From assembly GCA_028278425.1 (NCBI GenBank), contig JANQEJ010000211.1, forward strand, positions 1 to 64,000: a DNA stretch of 64,000 bases, read 5' to 3'. Below the pieces are notes generated by a model that worked only from the letters and a program-made list of their open reading frames with translations, made no database searches and was not told the DNA's origin. The stretch comes from Planctomycetota bacterium (GTDB lineage Bacteria > Planctomycetota > UBA1135 > GCA-002686595). Below are positions 8,558-16,262 of the stretch, piece after piece. Position 1 is the first letter of the stretch, and the number at the start of each line of letters is the position of its first letter. Made by a program: the position numbers and the translations under genes.

Positions 8558-8858
8558 GGGAGCTGCTCCAAGCGTCTCCATGGCAAGGGTTTGCGTCCCG
8601 TAATGCAATCCCGGAGGGGCTGGGCGTTCGGTCCCTGGGGAGGGCCGGCTCACGGGCCTGTCGCCCGGCGAAACGAGGGAACGACCGAGAAGACGGCGGG
8701 CGACGGACTTTGAAAGCCCGCGGTTCTTGGAGCAGTTCCTGCGGGACTAGAAGTTCCTCCTGAGTGACTGCGATTCTCCTGGGGATGGGCGCCTTGGTCC
8801 GCGCGGGCCGAGGCGCCCAGTCTTTTAACCCCTTGAGGTTCGCTAGCATGCCGCGCAG
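8558..8858. other. 301-base gene-free stretch holding two hairpins and a terminator
   Basis: There is no convincing coding sequence here. Two plus-strand hairpins stand out. The first is CCCGCGG/CCTGCGGG (8717-8723 with 8739-8745, 7 bp with one G-U) around a 15-base loop. The second is a long terminator-like stem at 8787-8818. The ribosome site of the methyltransferase (minus) and the start of the epimerase gene (plus) bound the region. Either a small RNA of about 130 bases ends at 8826, or this is the leader of the epimerase mRNA. Confidence 0.5.
8786..8826 (+). terminator. Intrinsic terminator or attenuator upstream of the epimerase gene
   Basis: The stem 8787-8800 pairs with 8805-8818 (14 bp, two G-U pairs, plus an outer T-A pair) around a GCGC loop and is followed by GTCTTTTAAC. 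It reads as a terminator only in the plus direction. No plus-strand protein gene ends here, since the nearest one stops at 7208. It may close a small RNA or attenuate transcription into the gene starting at 8859. Confidence 0.65.
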
Positions 8859-9821
8859 ATGCCCCGCTTCCTCGTCACCGGCGGCGCCGGCTTCATCGGA
8901 TCGCACATTGCCGCCGCGCTGATCGAACGGGGCGACACCGTCCGGGTCCTGGACGACCTCTCCGCCGGGAGGCGGGAGAACCTCGCGGGCCTCGAGGTGG
9001 GAGGGCCCGGCTCGGGGGCGCCGGTCGAGCTACTCGTGGGGGACATTCGCGACGCGGCGATCGCCCGCGAGGCCTGCCGGGGCGTCGGGGGCGTGTTCCA
9101 CGAGGCCGCCCAGGTCTCCGTCCCGCGCAGCATCGAGGACCCCGAGACGAGCTACGAGATCAACGTGATGGGGACGCTGCGCCTGCTGGAAGGTGCGCGT
9201 CTCCAGGGCGTGTCCCGTTTCGTTCTGGCCGCCTCTTCGGCGGCCTACGGCGACTCCGAGGAGCTGCCCAAGCACGAGGCGATGCGTCCCCATCCGCTCT
9301 CCCCTTACGCTTCCGGCAAGCTCGCCGCCGAGGACCTCCTGTCCGTCTGGGGAAGGGTCCACGGACTGCGGACCGTCTCCCTGCGCTACTTCAACATCTT
9401 CGGTCCGCGCCAGGCCGACGACAGCCCGTATACGGGCGTTATCGCGCTCTTTGCGCGTGGGTTGCTCGATTCGACCCCTCTCAAGATCTTCGGCGACGGG
9501 GAGCAGTCGCGCGACTTCACCTACGTGGAGAACGCCGTGCAGGCCAACCTGCTCGCGATGGAGAAGGACGTGGAGCCGGGGGCGGTGATCAACGTCGGGA
9601 CGGGGGAACGGGTGACGGTTCTCCAGCTCTATCGGCGCATGGCGGAGCTCTGCGGATCCGAGATCGAGCCGACCTTCCTGCCGCCGCGGGCGGGCGACGT
9701 GCGCCACAGCCTGGCCTCGCTGGACAAGGCGCGGGATCTCCTCGGCTACGATCCTTCGGTGGGTTGGGAAGAGGGGCTCGCGACGACGGTGGATTGGTAC
9801 CGGGGTCGCGGCGATTCCTAG
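8859..9821 (+). CDS. NAD-dependent nucleotide-sugar epimerase/dehydratase
   Basis: A 320-residue extended short-chain dehydrogenase. The N-terminal FLVTGGAGFIGSHIA carries the GxxGxxG NAD-binding loop, and the catalytic Y-x3-K is in SPYASGKLAAED. A Ser-rich strand LAASSAAYGDSEELP supplies the usual active-site Ser/Thr. An RYFNIFGPRQ segment is typical of UDP-glucose or UDP-N-acetylglucosamine 4-epimerases (GalE/WbpP group), and SRDFTYVENAVQANLLAM is also family-typical. It probably makes a sugar nucleotide for a surface glycan, in the cytoplasm. The substrate cannot be settled from sequence alone. Its stop is one base from the stop of the convergent zinc-ribbon gene. Confidence 0.9.
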   Translation: MPRFLVTGGAGFIGSHIAAALIERGDTVRVLDDLSAGRRENLAGLEVGGPGSGAPVELLVGDIRDAAIAREACRGVGGVFHEAAQVSVPRSIEDPETSYEINVMGTLRLLEGARLQGVSRFVLAASSAAYGDSEELPKHEAMRPHPLSPYASGKLAAEDLLSVWGRVHGLRTVSLRYFNIFGPRQADDSPYTGVIALFARGLLDSTPLKIFGDGEQSRDFTYVENAVQANLLAMEKDVEPGAVINVGTGERVTVLQLYRRMAELCGSEIEPTFLPPRAGDVRHSLASLDKARDLLGYDPSVGWEEGLATTVDWYRGRGDS

Positions 9822-9822
9822 G

Positions 9823-10029
9823 TCAGTTGGCGGCCCGGTACTCGGTCGTCCGGCGGGGGAGGTCTCGCTCCATCTTGCGGGCCAGCTTCGGCGGGAGCAT
9901 CTGCATGTGGTCGCAGTAGGGCTCCGGACAGGTCAGGGCGATGATGCGCCGGCGACCCTCTTCCACGGCGTGGACCGGGACCAGGGGGAAGTCGCAGCGC
10001 GGACAGACGTAGCTCGTTTCTCTTTTCAT
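9823..10029 (-). CDS. Small zinc-ribbon protein of unknown function
   Basis: A 68-residue protein with four cysteines arranged as a zinc ribbon: CPRC near residue 9 and a second pair in CPEPYC near residue 34. The segment between holds EEGRRRIIALTCPEP. A basic tail (RKMERDLPRRTTEYR) follows. A purine-rich GAGAG lies about ten bases before the ATG. No partner domain is present. It could be a small nucleic-acid-binding or metal-binding protein; nothing nearby decides this. Confidence 0.65.
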   Translation of the reverse strand: MKRETSYVCPRCDFPLVPVHAVEEGRRRIIALTCPEPYCDHMQMLPPKLARKMERDLPRRTTEYRAAN

Positions 10030-10279
10030 GCTTGGATAACTCTCGATGGCACTCGTGAAGGTCGTCTTTATCGGATGTGTTCTTTCGATGAAAAGCGGGG
10101 TGCGGGACCCTCTCCGAACGTTCTGGCGCGACTTCGGGTGACCGAGGCTGCCGCGGGAAACGCGCTCAGGGCCTCAAAACGGCGCGTTCGCGTCCCTGCG
10201 CTGGTTGCCGCCTCGCGGGGGCGCCGCTAACCTCTTCGCCCTGCTCCAGGAGACCCCCCTCGAATCCCCAGAGAACGCC

Positions 10280-11938
10280 ATGGATCACGCCGCCGCCCTT
10301 GAACAGCTTTTCGGTCTGAAAGGCGTCCATTACAAGGCCAACCTGCCCAAGGAGGAGCTGTTCCACGAGGCGATCGCCAACGATCGAGGGCGGATCCGGC
10401 CGGACGGTCCCGACGACGAGCAGAAGGCCCATCCGACCAAGCTCGGCGTGAACGGCCCCCTGGTCTACTACACCGACCCGACGTGCACCGGGCGGCCCGT
10501 GCAGGACACCTTCGCCGTGGCGTGGCCCGAGCTGGAGGACGAGATCTGGTGGAAGGCGGACTTCCAGAAGTACGACCCGGAGAAGTACCAGGGGCTCCTC
10601 AAGCGGGTCGTCGAGCACCTGAACGCCAAGGGCGCGACGCTCTACGTCAAAGACGTCTTCTGCGGCAACGACCCCGCCTACGCGGTGCCCTACCGCTTCG
10701 TCGGCGAGTACGCGACGCACGCCATGTTCGCGCACAACATGTTCCCCAAGGAGGTCCAGGGGACCGCGGGCGACGAAGAACGGCGCTGGACGATGCTCAA
10801 CGTCCCCACGTTCCATTGCGATCCCGAGCGCGACGGCAGCCTTTCCGAGCGTGCCGTCATCATGGACCTCAAGAACCGGATCGGCTTGGTCGTCGGGCGT
10901 GCGGACTACTGCGGCGTCGTCAAGAAGACCATGTTCACCGTGATGAACTTCCTTCTGCCGCGGATGAACGAGCTGTCGATGCACTGCTCTGCCAACGTCG
11001 GGGAGAGGGGCGACTGCGCCATCCTGTTCGGCCTCTCGGGCACCGGGAAGACGACGCTCAGCGCGGACCCCGACCGCAAGCTGATCGGCGACGACGAGCA
11101 CGCGTGGACCAGCGGCGGGATCTCGAACTTCGAGGACGGTTGTTACGCCAAGCTGATCGATCTCGACAAGGACGACGAGCCGGTCATCGCCGCCGCGCTC
11201 TCGATGCCGGGCACGATCATCGAGAACGTTCCGCCGCTTCCGGGCAGGAAGATGGAGGACCTCGATCCGCAGGAGCTCGACCTCACGGACGGCTCGGTCA
11301 CGGAGAACACGCGCTTTTCCTATCCGCTGTCCTGCAACCCCAACGTCATGCCGGGCGCCACGGGGCCCCAACCCGAGACGATCGTGCTGCTCACGGCCGA
11401 CGCTTTCGGCGTGCTCCCGCCGATCTCGGCGCTCGAGGGTCGCGAAGTGATGTACCACTTCGCGTCCGGGTTCACCGCGAAGCTAGCGGGAACCGAGGTG
11501 GGCGTCACCGAGCCGAAGGCCGCCTTCAGCGCCTGTTTCGGCGCGCCCTTCATGTCGCACAAGCCGTCGGTCTACGCGCGGCTCCTCGCGGAGAAGATGA
11601 AGGCGCAGCACGCGCGCTGCGTCTTGCTCAACACCGGTTGGTCCGGAGGTCCGTACGGTGTCGGCAAGCGCATCTCGATCGGGCACACACGCGCCCTGCT
11701 CAACGCCGCCCTGAACGGAGATCTCGACGAGGGCAAGGTCGAGTACGAGACCCATCCGATCTTCAACCTGCGCATGCCGAAGAGCTGTCCGGGTGTTCCG
11801 TCCGAGATCTTGAACCCGCGCAACACGTGGGCGGACAAGGCCGCCTACGACGTCCAGGCCGAGAAGCTCCGCGATATGTTCCGCGCGAACTTCGAGGAGA
11901 AGGGCTTCGCGGAGTTTGGAATCGAGCCGGTGATGTAG
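10280..11938 (+). CDS. pckA: Phosphoenolpyruvate carboxykinase (ATP)
   Basis: A 552-residue enzyme that interconverts oxaloacetate plus ATP with PEP, CO2 and ADP in gluconeogenesis. The P-loop GLSGTGKTTLS lies near residue 251 with ILF before it and the metal-binding LIGDDEHAW after it. The upstream VVKKTMFTVMNFLLPRMNELSMHCSANV segment and the late GWSGGPYGVGKRISI are typical of the ATP-dependent family. I start at the ATG at 10280 (MDHAAALEQLFGLKG); the in-frame Met 25 codons earlier adds low-complexity sequence. The length fits the family. A TPR gene follows 13 bases after the stop. Base 10030-10279 upstream has no other gene and should hold the promoter, though I see no clear match. Confidence 0.95.
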   Translation: MDHAAALEQLFGLKGVHYKANLPKEELFHEAIANDRGRIRPDGPDDEQKAHPTKLGVNGPLVYYTDPTCTGRPVQDTFAVAWPELEDEIWWKADFQKYDPEKYQGLLKRVVEHLNAKGATLYVKDVFCGNDPAYAVPYRFVGEYATHAMFAHNMFPKEVQGTAGDEERRWTMLNVPTFHCDPERDGSLSERAVIMDLKNRIGLVVGRADYCGVVKKTMFTVMNFLLPRMNELSMHCSANVGERGDCAILFGLSGTGKTTLSADPDRKLIGDDEHAWTSGGISNFEDGCYAKLIDLDKDDEPVIAAALSMPGTIIENVPPLPGRKMEDLDPQELDLTDGSVTENTRFSYPLSCNPNVMPGATGPQPETIVLLTADAFGVLPPISALEGREVMYHFASGFTAKLAGTEVGVTEPKAAFSACFGAPFMSHKPSVYARLLAEKMKAQHARCVLLNTGWSGGPYGVGKRISIGHTRALLNAALNGDLDEGKVEYETHPIFNLRMPKSCPGVPSEILNPRNTWADKAAYDVQAEKLRDMFRANFEEKGFAEFGIEPVM

Positions 11939-11951
11939 AATCCCGTTCGCC

Positions 11952-12332
11952 ATGAGCGAAGCGCAGGAGCACTACATGAAGGGCCTCGGTCTCTACGGCC
12001 AGGGCAAGCACGCGGAGGCCGTGACCGCTTTCGAGAAGGCGCTCGAGCTCGAGCCGGACCGCGCGGACTGCCTCCAAGCGCTCTCGATGGCGCAGATGCA
12101 CGCGGGAAAGCTCGACGAGGCCCTAGCGAACGTTCTGAAGCTCACCGAGCTCACGCCGGACGACCCGCAGGCGTTCACCAGCCTGTCGATGGTCTACCAG
12201 CGCAAGGACCGCATCGACGATGCCGAGAAGGCCCAGGCGAAAGCGCGCATGCTCTCCTGGAAGGAAGAGCTCAAGACGAACCCGAACGCCCCGCCGCCCG
12301 CCGGGGCGGACGGAATGAACGTCGTCCAGTAG
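11952..12332 (+). CDS. Small TPR-repeat protein
   Basis: A 126-residue cytoplasmic protein made of about three tetratricopeptide repeats (for example YMKGLGLYGQGKHAEAVTAF and EALANVLKLTELTPDDPQAF), followed by a Pro/Ala-rich tail. There is no signal peptide. It lies 13 bases after pckA in the same direction, so it is probably co-transcribed, but no functional link to gluconeogenesis is evident. TPR proteins act as protein-binding scaffolds; a partner is not visible. Confidence 0.8.
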   Translation: MSEAQEHYMKGLGLYGQGKHAEAVTAFEKALELEPDRADCLQALSMAQMHAGKLDEALANVLKLTELTPDDPQAFTSLSMVYQRKDRIDDAEKAQAKARMLSWKEELKTNPNAPPPAGADGMNVVQ

Positions 12333-12338
12333 CGCTTG

Positions 12339-12659
12339 CTAGCCTTCCTCGCCCTCGGTGTCTTCGATGCCGAGGATCTTGCGGCCCTCGGGCGAGATGA
12401 GCTGAGGCGACCACTGCGGCTCCCAGACCACTTCGACCTCGGTCTGTCCGATCCCCTCGATGGTGTTGACGCGCCGACGGACGACGTCGGGGATGGACTT
12501 CGCCTCGGGGCACGCCTGCGAGGTCAGGGTCATCGTGATGTTGCAGGTTTCACCGTCGAGCTTCACGTCGTAGATGAGGCCCAGGTCGACGATGTTGACC
12601 GGGATTTCGGGGTCAAAAACCTGCTTGAGCTGACCGTAGACGTCTTCCGTGTTTGCCAT
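12339..12659 (-). CDS. SufT/MIP18-type (DUF59) iron-sulfur assembly factor
   Basis: A 106-residue DUF59 protein. It has the family opening segment QVFDPEIPVNIVDLGLIYDV, the Cys-containing loop LTSQACPEAKSIP and the late strand EVEVVWEPQWSPQLIS. In the family the conserved Cys is implicated in Fe-S cluster maturation by the SUF system or related pathways. No suf genes are in the window, so it is a stand-alone copy. It is transcribed minus, convergent with the TPR gene, and lies downstream of the YheT-type hydrolase with a 16-base gap. An exact role (SufT or PaaD-like) cannot be told. Confidence 0.85.
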   Translation of the reverse strand: MANTEDVYGQLKQVFDPEIPVNIVDLGLIYDVKLDGETCNITMTLTSQACPEAKSIPDVVRRRVNTIEGIGQTEVEVVWEPQWSPQLISPEGRKILGIEDTEGEEG

Positions 12660-12675
12660 GGGGCGAAGATTCTAC

Positions 12676-13752
12676 TCAGGCGGAGCCGTTCCCGCGAGCA
12701 TCCAGATCCAGACAGTATTGCACCAGGCGGTTCTCGCCCCAGCGTCTGTCTTCGTCCGCGTAGCTCGCGGAGCGCGCCGGCTCTCGCGCGATGAAGGCCG
12801 TGTGCCCTCCGCGATCCGGTGCAATCAGAGTCACCCGCGGATTCCCCGTGACTTCCTCGCGCTCGAAGCTCTCGAAGGGCACGAGCGAGTCGTCCCGCGC
12901 CGCGGCGATCAGAACGGGCACGCAGATGCGAGGAATCCACGGCAGAGCGCTGGCGCGCTCGTAGTAGTCGTCCGCGTTGCGAAAACCCGCGAGCGGCGCG
13001 GTGTAGCGGTCGTCGAAGTCGCGCACCGTGCGGATCGACTCGATACCGTCGAGCGAGATTTCCGGCTGGTGGAGCTCCTTGCGTCGCCGGACGATGCGCT
13101 TCAAGCCCTTGACGAAACGATGCTGGCACATCCGGTTGAAGAGGTTGGCGTCGAGGCAGTCGGCTGAGGAGGCGAAGTCGATGCAAGGGGACATCGTCGC
13201 GACGCCCCGCAACCATTCCGGTGTATCGTCGCCGAGCTCGCCTGCGAGCTTCAGCGCCATGTTGCCGCCAAGGGAGAAGCCGCAGACGTAGATCCGCGTG
13301 AGCCCGTCTCGCTCGGCGAGCTCTTCACCGATGGCGCGCAGGTCATCGGTCATTCCGCCGTGGTAGGCACCCGGCGCGAGCTCCTCCGTGCCGCCGCAGT
13401 TGCGGACGTTGATCCGAACAGCGTTGAAGCCGCGCGCGAACGCCTTGTCGGCGGTCCCCAGCACGTAGGGCGACGTCCAGTCGCCGACGAGCCCGTGCAC
13501 CAGGAGAAGCGTAGGGCGCTCGTGCCGTTCCTCCTGCCAGTGACAGCTCGACAGAACCCGGTTTCCGTCGACGGTGTCGAACACGCGCTCGACGCCCGTC
13601 GCTTCCAGCCGCGCCGGGATCGAACGCGGTAGCGCCCCGACGAACGTCTGCGCGTACGTGTGGGCGAGCAGGGGGTGAGGGACGTAGGGCGGGAAGTCGA
13701 ACGTCGAGGGGGCCACGGTAGGATGGGGGGATGATCCGGTACGAGGGCTCAC
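12676..13752 (-). CDS. YheT-family alpha/beta hydrolase
   Basis: A 358-residue alpha/beta hydrolase. The oxyanion-hole strand is LLLVHGLVGD, the nucleophile elbow is CGFSLGGNMA, the acid is in AARDDSLVP and the His is in DRGGHTAF. The N-terminal PPYVPHPLLAHTYAQT segment is typical of the YheT/EMB8 subgroup, whose substrates are poorly known but include esters. The GTG at 13752 has a clear GGAGG eight bases upstream. It would make the 5' ends of this gene and the divergent radical SAM gene overlap by 22 bases; a GTG at 13716 avoids overlap but lacks a ribosome site. Confidence 0.88.
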   Translation of the reverse strand: MSPRTGSSPHPTVAPSTFDFPPYVPHPLLAHTYAQTFVGALPRSIPARLEATGVERVFDTVDGNRVLSSCHWQEERHERPTLLLVHGLVGDWTSPYVLGTADKAFARGFNAVRINVRNCGGTEELAPGAYHGGMTDDLRAIGEELAERDGLTRIYVCGFSLGGNMALKLAGELGDDTPEWLRGVATMSPCIDFASSADCLDANLFNRMCQHRFVKGLKRIVRRRKELHQPEISLDGIESIRTVRDFDDRYTAPLAGFRNADDYYERASALPWIPRICVPVLIAAARDDSLVPFESFEREEVTGNPRVTLIAPDRGGHTAFIAREPARSASYADEDRRWGENRLVQYCLDLDARGNGSA

Positions 13753-14612
13753 TCTATCGGCCTCCGTCGGAGGCGCGGAGCCTGATTCTCCAGGCGACGA
13801 TCGGTTGCAGCTACAACGAGTGCACGTTCTGCGGCATGTACCGCGACAAGCGCTTCCGCGTCCGCCCGTTCGAGGAGCTCTCGCGGGAGATCGCCTGGGC
13901 GCGCGACGAGCTCGGCGGCGAGGTGCGCAAGGTGTTCCTGGCGGACGGCGACGCCTTGATCGCGAAGGCGAGCTTTCTGCACGCGATTCTGGACGAGCTG
14001 CGCGAGGCCTTCCCGAACCTGCGGCGGGTCTCGTGCTACGCGTCGCCGCAGTCGATGCAAGTGCGGTCGGTCGAGGAGATGCGGGAGCTCCGCGACGCCG
14101 GCCTGACCCTCTACTACCTCGGCATCGAGAGCGGGCACGACCGCGTGTTGGAGCATCTGGTCAAGGGCGTGGACGCCGCCGAAATGATCCGGGTCGCCGG
14201 CAAAGCGACCGAAGCGGGTGTCGCGCTCTCGACGATGATCCTGCTCGGCGCCGGCGGGCGCGAGCTGTCCAGCGAGCACGCCCGCGAGTCGGCGCGGGTG
14301 GTCAACGCGATCCAGCCGCGCTTCGTGAGCACGCTGGTGATGACGCCGGTCGAGGATACGCCGCTCTGGGAGCAGGACCGCCGCGGGGAAGTCGATCACC
14401 TGGATCCCATTGAGCTAGCCGCCGAGCTGCGCACGTTCGTGGCCGACCTCGAGCTTCGCGGCTCGGTATTCCGCTCCAACCACGCGAGCAATTACCTGGC
14501 GCTCTCAGGCACGCTCCCCAAGGACAAGGAGTCCCTGGTCCGCGCGTTGGACGGAGTCCTGGCCCACCCGGAGAACGCGCCCTTCGTTCCGGACTGGTTG
14601 CGCGGGCTCTAG
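13731..14612 (+). CDS. Radical SAM protein with Cx4Cx2C cluster motif
   Basis: A 293-residue radical SAM enzyme. The cluster-binding site is IGCSYNECTFCGMY near residue 25, with four residues between the first two Cys instead of the usual three. A family with this spacing is known, so it is probably functional. The SAM-binding loop FLADGDAL, a YLGIESGHDRVLEHL strand and an ILLGAGGRELSSEH segment follow the TIM-barrel order. The C-terminus (SNHASNYLALSGTLPKDK) is typical of the group. The reaction is unknown. A purine-rich tract directly precedes the ATG. No partner gene suggests a substrate. Confidence 0.88.
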   Translation: MIRYEGSLYRPPSEARSLILQATIGCSYNECTFCGMYRDKRFRVRPFEELSREIAWARDELGGEVRKVFLADGDALIAKASFLHAILDELREAFPNLRRVSCYASPQSMQVRSVEEMRELRDAGLTLYYLGIESGHDRVLEHLVKGVDAAEMIRVAGKATEAGVALSTMILLGAGGRELSSEHARESARVVNAIQPRFVSTLVMTPVEDTPLWEQDRRGEVDHLDPIELAAELRTFVADLELRGSVFRSNHASNYLALSGTLPKDKESLVRALDGVLAHPENAPFVPDWLRGL

Positions 14613-14615
14613 GAG

Positions 14616-15503
14616 CTAGCCGTCCTTCTTCTTGAAGAGCCCGCCAAGCTCCTTCAGAGCCTCGCCAGCCGCGTCCTCGACCTCCTTGCCGACGCCTTCG
14701 AGCGCCTCGCCGGCCTTCTCACCGAGCTCGCCGAGTTTCTCCTGGCCCTCGCCCAGGAGCTTCTCGGCGCTCTGAACCACGCCCTCGGTCAGCTCGAAGC
14801 CGACGCTGCCGAGCCTGTTGAGGTGCCCGTTGAGATCTTCGAGCATGTCGGCCGGGAGCAGGCCGCCCGCGTTGTTCAGCACCGCGGTCAGAAGCGTCTT
14901 GATCACGATGCCGAAGAGATCAGCCGTGCTGGTCTCGTTTCCCAAGTCCTCGATCACGATCTCCGGGATCTGGAACGACACTCGCGTCGAGTCTCCACCG
15001 ATGGGAATCAGGTCGATCGTCGAGCTGATGTCGCGCAGGACGATGCGCCGGACCACGAAGACCTTGCCGCCCTCTTCGCCCTCCGCCTGCTCCGTCTCGC
15101 CGGACTCGAACCGCGCCAGGCTGTCGAGGATGACGCCGTAGTTGGTATTTCCTCCGGAACGCTCCAGGTTGATCTCGATCCCCTCGAGCAGAATCTCCGG
15201 AACTTCGACGGAGTCGCTCATGATCGATCCGAGGGGGAACTCCAGCCCGCCGGCTCCGAGGGCGAAGAACCGCGGCGACTCGAACCCGGGCGGGTTCGCG
15301 ATCTCGAGGCCCGAAAGCCCGGCGTGGAGTTCCCCGCCGAGGTCGATGTCGACGGCGTCCACCGTCGTTTCGACGCCGAGGGCATACGTCCCGCCGCGCT
15401 CGATGGTCTCGGCCGCGATGGAGTCGAGCATCATGACGATCGCGACCCCGCCGACGATCAGCAGGATCGCCAGTCCGATGAGGATCCGAATCAGGACTTT
15501 CAT
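14616..15503 (-). CDS. AsmA-like membrane-anchored protein
   Basis: A 295-residue protein with an N-terminal membrane segment (ILIGLAILLIVGGVAIVMML) followed by a beta-rich region of the AsmA/DUF748 kind. The core has LGVETTVDAVDIDLGGELHA, EIANPPGFESPRFF and VRRIVLRDISSTIDL. The C-terminal 80 residues are low-complexity amphipathic helices rich in Glu, Gly and Lys, ending GGLFKKKDG. AsmA-like proteins reach from the inner membrane into the periplasm and are linked to lipid transport; this one is short. I start at the ATG at 15503 because the open frame upstream is charged non-membrane sequence. Confidence in the fold is moderate. Confidence 0.7.
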   Translation of the reverse strand: MKVLIRILIGLAILLIVGGVAIVMMLDSIAAETIERGGTYALGVETTVDAVDIDLGGELHAGLSGLEIANPPGFESPRFFALGAGGLEFPLGSIMSDSVEVPEILLEGIEINLERSGGNTNYGVILDSLARFESGETEQAEGEEGGKVFVVRRIVLRDISSTIDLIPIGGDSTRVSFQIPEIVIEDLGNETSTADLFGIVIKTLLTAVLNNAGGLLPADMLEDLNGHLNRLGSVGFELTEGVVQSAEKLLGEGQEKLGELGEKAGEALEGVGKEVEDAAGEALKELGGLFKKKDG

Positions 15504-15586
15504 GGGGCGGATTATTCCGAGGGCCTCAGGCTTCCGGAAGGGAATTGCCCTGGCGCTACGATCCGAACTTGGGACGGACGCCTCGT

Positions 15587-16084
15587 TCAGGCGAGGCTGT
15601 GGAGAAGCGTGTTCAGGTTGTGGGCGGCGTTCGTGCCCGTCCAGGTCCATCCGCTCTTGCTTTGCAGCACGTTCAGGCGGCGGTTGCCCACGCCTTCCCA
15701 CGCCAGGTAGGCCGTGCTGCCCGCCCCGAGCAGAGCGGGACGCGACGTCGTCGTTTCACCCAGCGTGCCCTTACCGCTGAAGCTTGTCCCGTTGGTGGAC
15801 TGCGTGATGTTCAGCATGTTGCTCCCGACCCCGCGCCATCCGAGCAGGAGCCGCTTGCCCAGCACGCAGAGCGCGGGCCCGGAGGTGGTCGTCCCCTTCA
15901 ACGTTCGCTTGTCGCGCCACGACGTGCCGTTGGACGACCGGAGGACGTTCAGACGGTTGTTGCCGACGCTGCTCCCGAAGCGAGCCAGCGTCGGCGCGTC
16001 GGTCGACACCCGCCCGTACTCGACGACCATCGTCGACTTCCCCGGCGGCATCAAAGGCGTCGCCTTCTTGCGCTTCTTGGCCAT
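15587..16084 (-). CDS. Small Asp-box-like repeat protein of unknown function
   Basis: A 165-residue protein with a strong ribosome site (GGAGGAG) before its ATG. After a basic N-terminus it holds about three repeats of roughly 46 residues. Each contains an L-N-V/I strand, a box like SSNGTSW, STNGTSF or SKSGWTW, and (in two repeats) TTTS-x-PAL followed by an L-x-W-x-G strand. The boxes resemble degenerate Asp-box (BNR) turns of beta-propellers. Three repeats are too few for a closed propeller, so it may oligomerise or not be a propeller. There is no signal peptide. The protein is basic at the front (AKKRKKATP). No function can be named. Confidence 0.65.
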   Translation of the reverse strand: MAKKRKKATPLMPPGKSTMVVEYGRVSTDAPTLARFGSSVGNNRLNVLRSSNGTSWRDKRTLKGTTTSGPALCVLGKRLLLGWRGVGSNMLNITQSTNGTSFSGKGTLGETTTSRPALLGAGSTAYLAWEGVGNRRLNVLQSKSGWTWTGTNAAHNLNTLLHSLA

Positions 16085-16262
16085 CTCACTCCTCCCTAGC
16101 GACGAAACCGGCGGGACACGGGGAAGCTCCTCGGCGCCTGACGGCGGGAACCGCGGCGAGCGGCGCCGGTCGCGATGCTAACAAGGAGGCCGCGTGACGG
16201 TGAGGCGGCCCTCGCCGGAGCCTTGAACCGGCTGCGGGTCGTGGACGAAGCGTCGTGCCGTC

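Noticed and set aside
8690-8826. 6S RNA
   Set aside because: I could not draw the long bulged helix typical of 6S RNA. Only two short hairpins are evident.
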